A stretch of DNA of 6,717 nucleotides from Anaerolineae bacterium (GTDB lineage: Bacteria > Chloroflexota > Anaerolineae > Anaerolineales > Villigracilaceae): positions 1 through 6,717 of the forward strand of contig DNDO01000038.1 in NCBI GenBank assembly GCA_003484265.1. Direction: 5' to 3'. The translations under genes were made by a program, and so were the position numbers. Below, one piece after another: positions 1-6,127 of this stretch (within the stretch, counting starts at the first letter, position 1; each line of letters starts with the position of its first letter). The notes under the pieces are model-generated. The model did not search any database and was not told the DNA's origin. It saw nothing but the letters and a program-made list of their open reading frames with translations.

Positions 1-158
1 GAAGAATAATACTTCGCACCTTTGGGAAACACCCATTCGTTATTTATAAACAATCCGAACTTGCGGTTATGTTCATCCAGCCAGGCATTCGCCGCATCGG
101 GTGATTCGGGGGCGGGTCCGTATTCCATGGTTTTGAAGATTTCAAGTAATGTGCTCAT
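1..158 (-). CDS. Aldehyde dehydrogenase family protein, N-terminal part only (gene leaves the window)
   Basis: The gene starts at the ATG at 158-156 and reads leftward out of the window; 52 codons are visible without a stop. The protein begins MSTLLEIFKTMEYGPAPE and continues with AWLDEH, RKFGLFINNEW and PKGAKYY. The FGLFINNEW stretch matches the N-terminal beta-hairpin of NAD(P)-dependent aldehyde dehydrogenases, where 'FINGEW' is the usual form. The catalytic Cys and Glu lie outside the window. A GGAG ribosome-binding site sits 7 bases before the ATG. The MEYGPAPE...AWLDEH leader is one I associate with dehydrogenases encoded next to deoC, which fits the aldolase gene upstream on the same strand. 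The inferred role is oxidation of the acetaldehyde released by DeoC. The substrate cannot be settled from 52 residues. Confidence 0.8.
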   Translation of the reverse strand, partial: MSTLLEIFKTMEYGPAPESPDAANAWLDEHNRKFGLFINNEWVFPKGAKYYS

Positions 159-164
159 ACTAAA

Positions 165-171
165 CTCCAAT
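165..171. repeat. Left copy of a 7-bp direct repeat (CTCCAAT) flanking the AT-rich island
   Basis: CTCCAAT at 165-171 is repeated exactly at 780-786. On the minus strand it reads ATTGGAG and supplies the Shine-Dalgarno of the aldehyde dehydrogenase gene. It may be a footprint of insertion between deoC and the dehydrogenase gene, or simply two similar ribosome-binding sites. Confidence 0.4.
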
Positions 172-470
172 TACATTTTCTTGCGTGCATTATATTTTTC
201 GAGTGTTTCTCTGTTCACGAGTGTATCAAAGTGCCAATACCGAAAATTGCCCAACGTAAGGTAGCGATACGTTTTTGAGTAAAATATTTCATCATACCCA
301 TATTCATCAATGGCTTTGCAAAGCATTAGAACTAATTCTGGTTGTTTCTCAATCAGTATATACTCATGCTCCAGATGAGGCGGGTATGTTGTCGTTTTAC
401 GCCATTCCACAGAATTGCATAAATCCAGCAACGAATAGAAAAATTCATCAGGAACAAGAGAGTCATCCAT
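171..470 (-). CDS. Small conserved hypothetical protein (99 aa), translationally coupled to a degraded nuclease-like gene
   Basis: An intact 99-residue frame runs from ATG 470-468 to TAA 173-171. It resembles an uncharacterised small family that I recall from many bacteria, with the pattern HEY (residues 35-37), YGYDEIFY.KTYRYL (57-71), a NFRYWHF segment (75-81) and a late NRE (86-88). It is rich in Tyr, Phe and Trp, with no signal peptide or membrane segment, so it is probably a soluble cytoplasmic protein. I cannot assign a function. No Shine-Dalgarno sequence precedes the ATG. Instead the start overlaps by 8 bases the TGA (465-463) ending the C-terminal fragment of the upstream nuclease-like gene, which suggests translation by coupling. 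With that partner collapsed, its expression is now uncertain. The stop is 12 bases before the aldehyde dehydrogenase start. The surrounding DNA is much more AT-rich than deoC, consistent with acquisition by transfer. Confidence 0.7.
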   Translation of the reverse strand: MDDSLVPDEFFYSLLDLCNSVEWRKTTTYPPHLEHEYILIEKQPELVLMLCKAIDEYGYDEIFYSKTYRYLTLGNFRYWHFDTLVNRETLEKYNARKKM

Positions 471-772
471 AAACAGTAGCCAAAATATCTGTTACTTCCT
501 TTATTTGTTCAAGCAAAGATTTTATTATGTCGCTTTTTTCAACACCTGTTGGAATAAATAGTGGCACACAAAGTCTGTCTTCAAGGAGTGTGTATTTGGG
601 TTTCAAATCTTAGAGTTGAAGACAATGAAGGATTAACTTGTGAAACGAATCTAACAAAAGCTTTTTTTGCAGTTTCAGACCTGTTAAGGATAAAACAAAA
701 AGCTTCTGTTGCCAGATTTTCAGGGCTGGTGCTAAAGTTAAGCGCAAGATGACCAAAAAGACTATCCTTCAA
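463..772 (-). pseudogene. Remnant of a PD-(D/E)XK-nuclease-like gene: N- and C-terminal ends joined, middle deleted
   Basis: Two adjacent minus-strand frames look like opposite ends of one protein. From TTG 772-770 about 60 residues read K-D-SLFGHLALNFS, then SPENLATEAFCFIL and LRFETQ, ending at TGA 583-581. Shifted by one base, a second frame reads LLEDRLCVPLFIPTGVEK followed by SLLEQIKEVTDIL to TGA 465-463 (about 41 residues). From memory, 'FGHLA.rFs..PENLATEAL..IL' opens, and 'vPL.iP.GVEK...v..ll.QikEv' closes, a bacterial family of roughly 300-400 residues assigned to the PD-(D/E)XK nuclease superfamily. The expected catalytic middle (an IPDLVG-like segment and an EAKFW-like motif) is absent. 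The simplest reading is an internal deletion of some hundreds of bases with a frame change at about 581-592. The TTG has a GGAG (782-779) 6 bases upstream and an in-frame TAG just before it. The family assignment is recollection, not a search. Confidence 0.6.
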
Positions 773-779
773 TCTCTAT

Positions 780-786
780 CTCCAAT
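780..786. repeat. Right copy of the 7-bp direct repeat (CTCCAAT) at the deoC stop
   Basis: This is an exact second copy of 165-171. On the minus strand it begins with the last base of the deoC TGA stop (788-786) and provides the GGAG before the TTG start of the nuclease-like remnant. The AT-rich island lies between the two copies. Confidence 0.4.
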
Positions 787-1745
787 CATCCCATTGGCAT
801 GTGATGCTTTGCCGCGTAGCGACCTGTTATGTAGTGATACAACTGCCGTTCAAGGTCGGTCAGCAAACTCGATGCTCCGATACGAAATAAGTCATTCATC
901 AACCACTCATCGCCAAGCTCTTCCTTCATTAGAGATTGCCACGCCATCGCTTGTTTTGCGGAGCTGATCCCGCCTGCAGGCTTGAATCCGATTTTATAGC
1001 CGTAGCGTTCGAGATACTCGCGGATGGCGCGAGTCATCACGAGGCTAAATTCCAGAGTGGCATTGACCGACTCTTTGCCAGTGGAAGTCTTGATAAAGTC
1101 CGAGCCTGCCATCATTGCTACTAGGCTGGCTTGATAGACCTGCTTAAGCGTACCGAGGTCGCCTGTTGCCAAAATGGTCTTCATATGCGCTTCGCCACAG
1201 GCATTGCGGAATTGCTGCAGTTCGTCATACATGGCTTGCCAGTCACCAGTCAACACGTAATTACGGGCAATGACCACGTCAATTTCTTTTGCACCAGCCT
1301 CCACAGCCTGCTCGATCTCCTGAATGCGCTGTGGCAGAGGAGTCTGTCCCGCAGGGAAACCTGTCGCAACGGAGGCAACTGGAATTCCAGAGCCTTGAAG
1401 CGCGTGGACGGCGTCCGCGACACGATTGGGGTACACACATACCGCACCGACGGTGATCTTTTCGCCGTTCAACCCCATCCGCTCGAGCATATCAGGTCGA
1501 ATCGGAGATTTAGCCTTCGCACACAGACGTTTCACACGCCCGGGTGTGTCGTCACCCGCGAGCGTGGTCAGGTCAATGCAGGTGACTGCGCGTAACAGCC
1601 ACGCCGCCTGCCAGTCCTTTTTCACAGTGCGGCGCAAGGGTAGTGTGGCAACACGCCGCTCCACTGCGCTCTTGTTTACGTGCGCGCCCATCACCCAATC
1701 AAGGTCGAGTGGCACGCCGGGATTTCGATTGTGATTAGAAGTCAT
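786..1745 (-). CDS. deoC: Deoxyribose-phosphate aldolase (long, eukaryote-like form)
   Basis: This enzyme cleaves 2-deoxy-D-ribose 5-phosphate to glyceraldehyde 3-phosphate and acetaldehyde, the last step of deoxynucleoside catabolism in the cytoplasm. The 319 residues hold the class I aldolase TIM-barrel motifs in order: CIDLTTLAGDDT (56-67), VGAVCVYP (99-106), VATGFPAGQ (126-134), KEIDVVI (153-159), MKTILATGDL (188-197), SDFIKTSTGK (215-224) and GFKPAGGI (253-260). Lys219 corresponds to the Schiff-base lysine (E. coli Lys167), Lys255 to Lys201 and Asp156 to Asp102. The length and the C-terminal GASSLLTDLERQLYH...TGRYAAKH segment resemble the roughly 318-aa animal form, not the 250-260-aa E. 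coli form. The terminal Tyr of the E. coli enzyme is not present. The ATG at 1745-1743 follows GGAG at a 7-base spacing. The gene heads a leftward unit ending in an aldehyde dehydrogenase. Confidence 0.96.
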   Translation of the reverse strand: MTSNHNRNPGVPLDLDWVMGAHVNKSAVERRVATLPLRRTVKKDWQAAWLLRAVTCIDLTTLAGDDTPGRVKRLCAKAKSPIRPDMLERMGLNGEKITVGAVCVYPNRVADAVHALQGSGIPVASVATGFPAGQTPLPQRIQEIEQAVEAGAKEIDVVIARNYVLTGDWQAMYDELQQFRNACGEAHMKTILATGDLGTLKQVYQASLVAMMAGSDFIKTSTGKESVNATLEFSLVMTRAIREYLERYGYKIGFKPAGGISSAKQAMAWQSLMKEELGDEWLMNDLFRIGASSLLTDLERQLYHYITGRYAAKHHMPMG

Positions 1746-1773
1746 TCAAAACTCCGTTCCATGGTCTGACATT

Positions 1774-1779
1774 ATTATA
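1774..1779 (-). promoter_or_regulatory. Probable -10 box for deoC
   Basis: A perfect TATAAT reads leftward here, 28 bases before the deoC ATG. It would give a transcript starting near 1767 with a leader of about 20 bases that contains the GGAG site. I see no convincing -35 hexamer at the right distance. The 9-mer CTGTATAAT recurs on the minus strand at 2847-2839. Confidence 0.5.
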
Positions 1780-1792
1780 CAGCGAAAGCGAA

Positions 1793-1820
1793 TTGGCGAA
1801 TTGAACGAACGCAGTATAAT
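1793..1820 (+). promoter_or_regulatory. Probable promoter of the DinB-like gene (TTGGCG ... TATAAT), suggesting a leaderless mRNA
   Basis: TTGGCG (1793-1798) and a perfect TATAAT (1815-1820) are 16 bases apart. The ATG at 1827 lies only 6 bases after the -10 box, where transcription itself should start, and there is no Shine-Dalgarno sequence. Either the mRNA is leaderless or the true start is further downstream. Confidence 0.5.
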
Positions 1821-1826
1821 TTCATC

Positions 1827-2366
1827 ATGAGAAAAACAACCCACCCAACCTCAGAAGAATTTGCTCCCTTTTACGCAGACTATATCCAACGCGCGGAAGC
1901 GAGGCGAGACGTTATCGCCGCGTTACCTCTGCAAATCGATGAAATCCAAGCCGCGCTTGGAAAACTTTCTGACGTACAATCACGCTTCAAACCCGAACCA
2001 GATGAATGGTCCATCAGGGAAGTGATCGGTCATCTCATCGACGTGGAGCGCGTCTTCTCCTACCGGCTTCTGCGTGTCTCACGAAATGACCCAACTCCTC
2101 TCCCCGGCTTCGACCAGGAGGATTACGTCCGGGAGGCGGGATTCGATAAATACCCACTGGACGAACTGCTCGATGAGTTCAAATACCTGCGCCGCGCGAA
2201 CATCATAGCGATTCGGAATATGCCGGAATCATATTCAGACCGCCGCGGCACCGCAAGTGGATTCCCCGTCAGCGTACGGGCATTGATTCACATGCTCATC
2301 GGTCATGTGGATCATCATATGGCGAGCCTGAACGAAAAATACCTGCCGACAGCGATCACGTTGTAA
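1827..2366 (+). CDS. DinB/YfiT-like four-helix metal-binding protein
   Basis: The 179-residue cytoplasmic protein matches the DinB_2/YfiT-like superfamily, four-helix-bundle proteins with a three-histidine divalent-metal site. Members include thiol-dependent S-transferases of the bacillithiol transferase type, but most are uncharacterised. Visible motifs are FKPEPDEWSIREVIGHLIDVE (start to end about residues 54-74, with His69) and IHMLIGHVDHHMASL (154-168). His69, His160 and His164 have the same pattern and nearly the same numbering as the metal ligands of B. subtilis YfiT (67, 160, 164). The length is typical. It is divergently transcribed from deoC across an 81-base gap, so shared regulation is possible, and no downstream gene follows on its strand for 519 bases. 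The start is uncertain because no ribosome-binding site precedes the ATG. The substrate cannot be told. Confidence 0.88.
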   Translation: MRKTTHPTSEEFAPFYADYIQRAEARRDVIAALPLQIDEIQAALGKLSDVQSRFKPEPDEWSIREVIGHLIDVERVFSYRLLRVSRNDPTPLPGFDQEDYVREAGFDKYPLDELLDEFKYLRRANIIAIRNMPESYSDRRGTASGFPVSVRALIHMLIGHVDHHMASLNEKYLPTAITL

Positions 2367-2831
2367 ATCTTGTTCTTCCAAAACACATGTTTCACCTGCA
2401 ATAGTCTCTGAATACTTCCTGAGCTCACCGATGAAACATGCCTGATTCGCCTTATCCTTGCCGTTGGTGCCTCCATCCAGGATAATGAAATCCAGGAACA
2501 AATCCCTGTCGTTAATTAACTCAATCAGGCAGGTTAATCGTTTTTCATCTTAAGTGCCCGTCGCCGCATATTAGTTCAACACCGAATAAATTACTTCATG
2601 ATGTTGGATCAAATTCAATATTAGCTTTGAATGTATCGCGAATGTGGATAAAGAACTTTTAATTCCCATATTGGTCAGTGAGGTTTCCCGCGGTAATCTC
2701 CTATAACAATCCCTCCAACTCTGCGAAATGAGATTTGACATCTCTTCAGGGTGCCCTGAGCGCGGCTTGCCGTATTCGATATGTTTCAATTAACGAGAGC
2801 CGGAAACGATCTGTTCGACAACTGTCTTCAT
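2367..2831 (-). pseudogene. Possible decayed gene in the 519-base gap between the DinB-like gene and the antiporter
   Basis: No intact gene occupies 2367-2885. One minus-strand frame starting at ATG 2831-2829 stays open apart from three TAA codons (2792-2790, 2573-2571 and one near 2554-2552). It reads MKTVVEQIVSGSR, stop, then a segment with EYGKPRSGHPEEM. After the next two stops comes a protein-like stretch with DEKRLTCLIELIND, LFLDFIILDGG and ELRKYSETIAGE, ending in EEQDLQ near the DinB-like stop. The frame continues antisense into that gene, so its own C-terminus is missing or unrecognisable. A TATAAT box (2844-2839) lies 7 bases before the ATG. I do not recognise the family. It may be a relic of a roughly 150-codon gene, or simply non-coding DNA with few stops in one frame. 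Confidence 0.25.
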
Positions 2832-2838
2832 GGCAAGG

Positions 2839-2844
2839 ATTATA
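2839..2844 (-). promoter_or_regulatory. Leftward TATAAT box before the possible decayed gene
   Basis: ATTATA on the plus strand reads TATAAT leftward, 7 bases before the ATG at 2831-2829. It forms a symmetric pair with the rightward box at 2849-2854 (ATTATA-cagt-TATAAT). No good -35 is visible, so it could equally be half of an operator-like palindrome. Confidence 0.3.
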
Positions 2845-2848
2845 CAGT

Positions 2849-2854
2849 TATAAT
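2849..2854 (+). promoter_or_regulatory. Probable -10 box of the antiporter operon
   Basis: A perfect TATAAT lies 31 bases before the ATG at 2886, predicting a transcript start near 2861 and a leader of about 25 bases. The ribosome-binding site GAAGGA (2874-2879) follows, 6 bases before the ATG. The -35 is weak (TCTTCA at 2825-2830, 18 bases upstream). Confidence 0.5.
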
Positions 2855-2885
2855 TTCATAAAGCATGTTTGATGAAGGAAAATAA

Positions 2886-4715
2886 ATGGAACACGAATCA
2901 CAAATACTGATCACTATAGTCGCGGCGGTCGGGTTTGGACTGATCGCACAGGTCCTTGCCCACCGCTGGCGGATCCCTGCCATTGTCCTTTTATTAATAT
3001 CTGGAATCCTGCTTGGTCCCGATGTTTTTCACATTATTGAGCCGCACGAACTTGGAGAAGGATTGGAAATTCTCGTAAAACTTGCAGTGGCGGTCATTCT
3101 TTTCGAAGGAGCGTTGAATTTACGCTTGAAGACTTTGCGCCACGCTGTAGCGGAAGTAAGGAACCTCGTTACCGTGGGAGTACTCGTTGCATGGGGTTTG
3201 ACCAGCCTGATCGCGCATTACATCGCCCAATTGGACTGGCCCCTCGCCATCCTGTTTGGTGCATTGTTGACGGTTACCGGCCCAACTGTGGTGCAGCCCT
3301 TGCTCAAACGCATCCATGTATCGAAGAGGATAAAGACCATCCTTGAGGGTGAAGCGATCCTCATCGACCCGATAGGAGCGATCCTCGCCGTAGCGGTCCT
3401 AGACGTGGTTCTTCAACTTTATACAAATGCCGCGATTGGGATCTGGAGCGCGCTCTGGGGGTATTTTGGGCGTCTCGTGATCGGGACAATCGTCGGCGGC
3501 GCCGGAGCGTTAATCCTCGGAAGGATGATGAGGGTTCCGCGCCTTATCCCTCCCGAGATCAGCAACCTTGTTGCGCTGGCGACTGTCTGGGCATCTTTCG
3601 GCATTGCTGAATCCATCCGAAGCGAAGCGGGGATCATGTCCTCTGTTGCGATGGGATTGGTCCTGCAGCTCGAGGCTATACCCGGCGAGAGACAGTTGCG
3701 TCACTTCAAGGAATCCCTGACAACTCTAAGCATTAGTGTTTTATTCGTCCTGCTTGCTGCGAATTTGAGTTTGGATTCCGTGCTATCGGAAGGTTACCAG
3801 GGAATACTTGCCGTACTGATGATCATGCTGATCGCACGTCCGATTTCAGTTCTAATATCCACTCGTGGGACAAGATTGAATCTTCGTGAAAAACTTTTCA
3901 TTTCTTGGGTGGGCCCGCGTGGTATCGTCGCCGCTTCTGTTGCGTCATTGTTCGCCTTCACCCTACTCGGAATCGGCGTGGATGATGGAGAACGACTCCT
4001 CGCGCTGACCTTTCTTGCGATTGTCATGACCGTCACCATACAAGGGCTTTCCGCCTCTTTCGTATCCCGCCTGCTGGGGGTGGAAACGCTCGAGGGTAAG
4101 AAAGCAATTATTGTGGGAGCTGGGCTTTTCGGGCGGACGATCGCAAAATCCCTCAATGAAAACGGGCGTCCCGCCGTTCTGGTGGATACGAATCACACGA
4201 TGGTGGAAATCGCACAACGTGAAGGGCTTGAGGCGATTTTTGGTAATGCGCTCGAAGACGAGGTCCTCGAAAGAACAAACATTGAAGAAGCGGAGACAGT
4301 ACTCGCAATTACTACCAATTCAGAGGTTAATGTTTTGGTATCGCAGATTGCACATGACCATTTCGGCATCCGGCTTGCATACCCCAGCCTCAAAAATCCT
4401 GAAAAGGGAACCAATGAAGAATTGCTGAAGAAGACCGCCGGCAAGCTCGCTTTCGGCAGACCTATAGATATTTTGAAATGGGAATATTCGAGCGGGAAGA
4501 TCAACTCCATCCTATGGCTTGTTCCCGAGAACTGGACCAACAAAATGATATCGGACGTGTTAACGCCCCACGAGTTGGTTCCCGTGATCCGCATCACCAA
4601 ACGAAACACCGAAGTTGTCCATGCCGACCAGATCTGGCTGCCCGGAGATAAAATCATATTCCTTTCGAACGTATCCAATGAACTAACGGAAGATCTTTTA
4701 AAAAGTCTGGCTTAA
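2886..4715 (+). CDS. CPA1-type cation/proton antiporter with C-terminal TrkA-N (RCK) nucleotide-binding domain
   Basis: This 609-residue inner-membrane protein should exchange Na+ or K+ for protons. Residues 1-400 are strongly hydrophobic and could form about 12 membrane helices. They contain ILFEGALNL (71-79), TVTGPTVVQPLL (129-140), EGEAILIDPIGA (154-165, with Asp161 at the usual ion-site position) and WVGPRGIVAA (341-350), all signatures of the NhaP/NHE-like family. In classical NhaP the first motif is TDP; here it is TGP, which I recall as normal for this branch. A cytoplasmic TrkA-N Rossmann domain follows (about 405-500) with GAGLFG (411-416) and an acidic Asp434 ending the second strand (VLVD), typical for NAD(H) binding. 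The C-terminal 535-595 segment, with HADQIWLPGDKIIFL, resembles a TrkA-C regulatory domain. Ligand gating of transport is therefore likely. The ATG is supported by GAAGGA 6 bases upstream. It is the first gene of the rightward operon. Confidence 0.92.
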   Translation: MEHESQILITIVAAVGFGLIAQVLAHRWRIPAIVLLLISGILLGPDVFHIIEPHELGEGLEILVKLAVAVILFEGALNLRLKTLRHAVAEVRNLVTVGVLVAWGLTSLIAHYIAQLDWPLAILFGALLTVTGPTVVQPLLKRIHVSKRIKTILEGEAILIDPIGAILAVAVLDVVLQLYTNAAIGIWSALWGYFGRLVIGTIVGGAGALILGRMMRVPRLIPPEISNLVALATVWASFGIAESIRSEAGIMSSVAMGLVLQLEAIPGERQLRHFKESLTTLSISVLFVLLAANLSLDSVLSEGYQGILAVLMIMLIARPISVLISTRGTRLNLREKLFISWVGPRGIVAASVASLFAFTLLGIGVDDGERLLALTFLAIVMTVTIQGLSASFVSRLLGVETLEGKKAIIVGAGLFGRTIAKSLNENGRPAVLVDTNHTMVEIAQREGLEAIFGNALEDEVLERTNIEEAETVLAITTNSEVNVLVSQIAHDHFGIRLAYPSLKNPEKGTNEELLKKTAGKLAFGRPIDILKWEYSSGKINSILWLVPENWTNKMISDVLTPHELVPVIRITKRNTEVVHADQIWLPGDKIIFLSNVSNELTEDLLKSLA

Positions 4716-4720
4716 CTATT

Positions 4721-4727
4721 GGAGAGG
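4721..4727 (+). promoter_or_regulatory. Ribosome-binding site that fixes the start of the MBL-rhodanese gene
   Basis: GGAGAGG lies just before ATG 4731 and 5 bases after the antiporter stop (4713-4715). A longer frame from TTG 4719 would place the start inside or ahead of this site, so ATG 4731 is the better start. Confidence 0.8.
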
Positions 4728-4730
4728 AAA

Positions 4731-6122
4731 ATGGGACCTGCATATTTTATCGAACCCTTTGTGGATACAGGACTGGGCAATTCAGCCTACCTGATCGGAT
4801 CGCATGACACAAAAAAGGGGGTATTGATCGACCCGCTTCGCGACGTGGATAGATACCTGCATGCGGCGTCTGAGCACGGGCTTAGTCTGACATATGTCCT
4901 CGACACCCATCTTCACGCGGACTTTGTGGCTGGCAACCGCGAGATCGCTTATCAGACTGGCGCGATAATTGGCGCCAGCGCTGAGGCGAAGGTTGGATTC
5001 GACCATGATCCGCTTAACGAAAAATCCATCATTGACCTGGGTGCATTCCAGATCCATGTGATGACCACACCAGGGCATACACCTGAACATATCTCCTTTC
5101 TGATCGTCGAACCCGATAATAAAACGCCGTCCGCTATATTTAGCGGTGGAGCGCTCATCGTCGGCGGTGCGGCACGGACGGATCTGCTTTCGCACGAACT
5201 CACACATCCGCTTGCACGCGATCTCTATCACACCATCCACGACAAGTTACTCAATCTGCCCGACGAGCTGGAGGTATTCCCTACACATGGAGCAGGTTCT
5301 TTCTGTGTGGCGCCGACTTCATCTGACCGAACAACAACAATTGGGCGTGAGCGCAAGACAAACGCACTGGCACAACCACAAACGGAAGAAGAATTTATTC
5401 ACCGTGCTTTAACGGGTTTACCTTCCTACCCGACCTATTACAAATATATGCGCGAAATAAACCAGAGAGGCGCAAAGATATTGGGCGGCATTCCGATTCT
5501 CGAGCCGCTGTCTTCAGGTGAAGCCAAGGCTTTGATGGATGATGGAGTCATATTGCTGGACGTACGTCACAATAAAGCATTCGGCGCAGGACATATCCCC
5601 AATTCGTACGGCATCCGCGTGGATGCACCACTCACCACCTGGGCAGGCTGGATGATTCCGTTCGGGAGCAGGATAATGCTCCTTGCGGAGGATAAAGACC
5701 AAAGATTAAGTGCGACGCGGCAGCTTATCCGCATTGGCTATGATGATCTGGCCGGCTATCTCGATGGCGGAATAGAGGCCTGGGCGAGGGAATATCCCAC
5801 AGAGACAATCCCCAGCGTGAGCTCAAATGATTTACGCGAGCGATTGGACGAGGTGCAGGTAGTCGATGTGCGTATGCAATCCGAATGGGACGCGGGGCAT
5901 ATCCCGAATGCGATCCATTTTGAAGGCGGGCGTATTGCGTGGGACGAACTGCCATTCCCGCATGACAAACCATTGGCAATCCAATGCGCCAGCGGTAACC
6001 GTTCGATGAGCGCAATTTCCGTATTGCGGAGGCGCGGTTATCACAACGTCATTCAAGTGGACGGGGGAATCAATAAGTGGAAGATGCACGGATTTGAGGT
6101 TGTAAAAGATAATTCAAAGTGA
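4731..6122 (+). CDS. Metallo-beta-lactamase-fold protein with two rhodanese domains (persulfide dioxygenase/CstB-like)
   Basis: The 463-residue cytoplasmic protein has an N-terminal metallo-beta-lactamase fold (about 1-245) followed by two rhodanese domains. This order matches CstB-type persulfide dioxygenase-sulfurtransferases, which oxidise low-molecular-weight persulfides. Motifs are GNSAYLI (16-22), THLHADFVAG (59-68), TPGHTPEH (113-120), FSGGALIVGGAARTDL (137-152) and FPTHGAGSFC (183-192). Aligned with ETHE1, two histidine iron ligands are kept (His60, His116), but the third, the Asp of 'TGDALL', is Gly140. The final His of THxHxDH is Phe65. The first rhodanese domain (about 254-361) has LLDVRHNKAFGAGHIP but no active-site Cys, so it is a structural or pseudo domain. 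The second (about 363-456) has CASGNRS with Cys419 and should carry persulfide. The gene starts 15 bases after the antiporter stop with a strong ribosome-binding site, implying co-transcription. Dioxygenase activity is inferred, and the missing Asp makes it less sure. Confidence 0.88.
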   Translation: MGPAYFIEPFVDTGLGNSAYLIGSHDTKKGVLIDPLRDVDRYLHAASEHGLSLTYVLDTHLHADFVAGNREIAYQTGAIIGASAEAKVGFDHDPLNEKSIIDLGAFQIHVMTTPGHTPEHISFLIVEPDNKTPSAIFSGGALIVGGAARTDLLSHELTHPLARDLYHTIHDKLLNLPDELEVFPTHGAGSFCVAPTSSDRTTTIGRERKTNALAQPQTEEEFIHRALTGLPSYPTYYKYMREINQRGAKILGGIPILEPLSSGEAKALMDDGVILLDVRHNKAFGAGHIPNSYGIRVDAPLTTWAGWMIPFGSRIMLLAEDKDQRLSATRQLIRIGYDDLAGYLDGGIEAWAREYPTETIPSVSSNDLRERLDEVQVVDVRMQSEWDAGHIPNAIHFEGGRIAWDELPFPHDKPLAIQCASGNRSMSAISVLRRRGYHNVIQVDGGINKWKMHGFEVVKDNSK

Positions 6123-6127
6123 ATCCC

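Noticed and set aside
22..264. Plus-strand open frame of 80 codons
   Set aside because: It covers the aldehyde dehydrogenase start, its ribosome-binding site and the end of the 99-aa gene on the other strand; no motif.
1131..1595. Plus-strand open frame of 154 codons
   Set aside because: It lies wholly antisense to deoC, whose motifs and catalytic lysines are unmistakable; the plus-strand product has no recognisable motif.
2386..2440. 9-bp inverted repeat CATGTTTCA / TGAAACATG with a 37-base spacer after the DinB-like stop
   Set aside because: The stem is AT-rich, the loop is long and there is no T-run, so it is not a convincing terminator; it could be chance.
2746..2759. Short palindrome TCAGGG-TG-CCCTGA
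   Set aside because: A 2-base centre cannot make a stable hairpin loop and no T-run follows; a regulatory role is possible but there is no promoter beside it.
3270..3284. TGP in place of the TDP motif in the antiporter as a sign of inactivation
   Set aside because: I recall TGPT with a later IDP as the normal form in TrkA-linked CPA1 antiporters, and all other motifs are intact.
4193..4678. Minus-strand open frame of 161 codons
   Set aside because: It is antisense to the TrkA-N part of the antiporter, is serine-rich with low-complexity character, and has no motif.
4719..4730. Upstream TTG start extending the MBL-rhodanese protein by four residues
   Set aside because: The extension would use the Shine-Dalgarno GGAGAGG as coding sequence; ATG 4731 has ideal placement, and homologues typically begin close to YFIE.
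4782..5240. Minus-strand open frame of 152 codons
   Set aside because: It is antisense to the metallo-beta-lactamase domain; the plus-strand frame carries the metal motifs.
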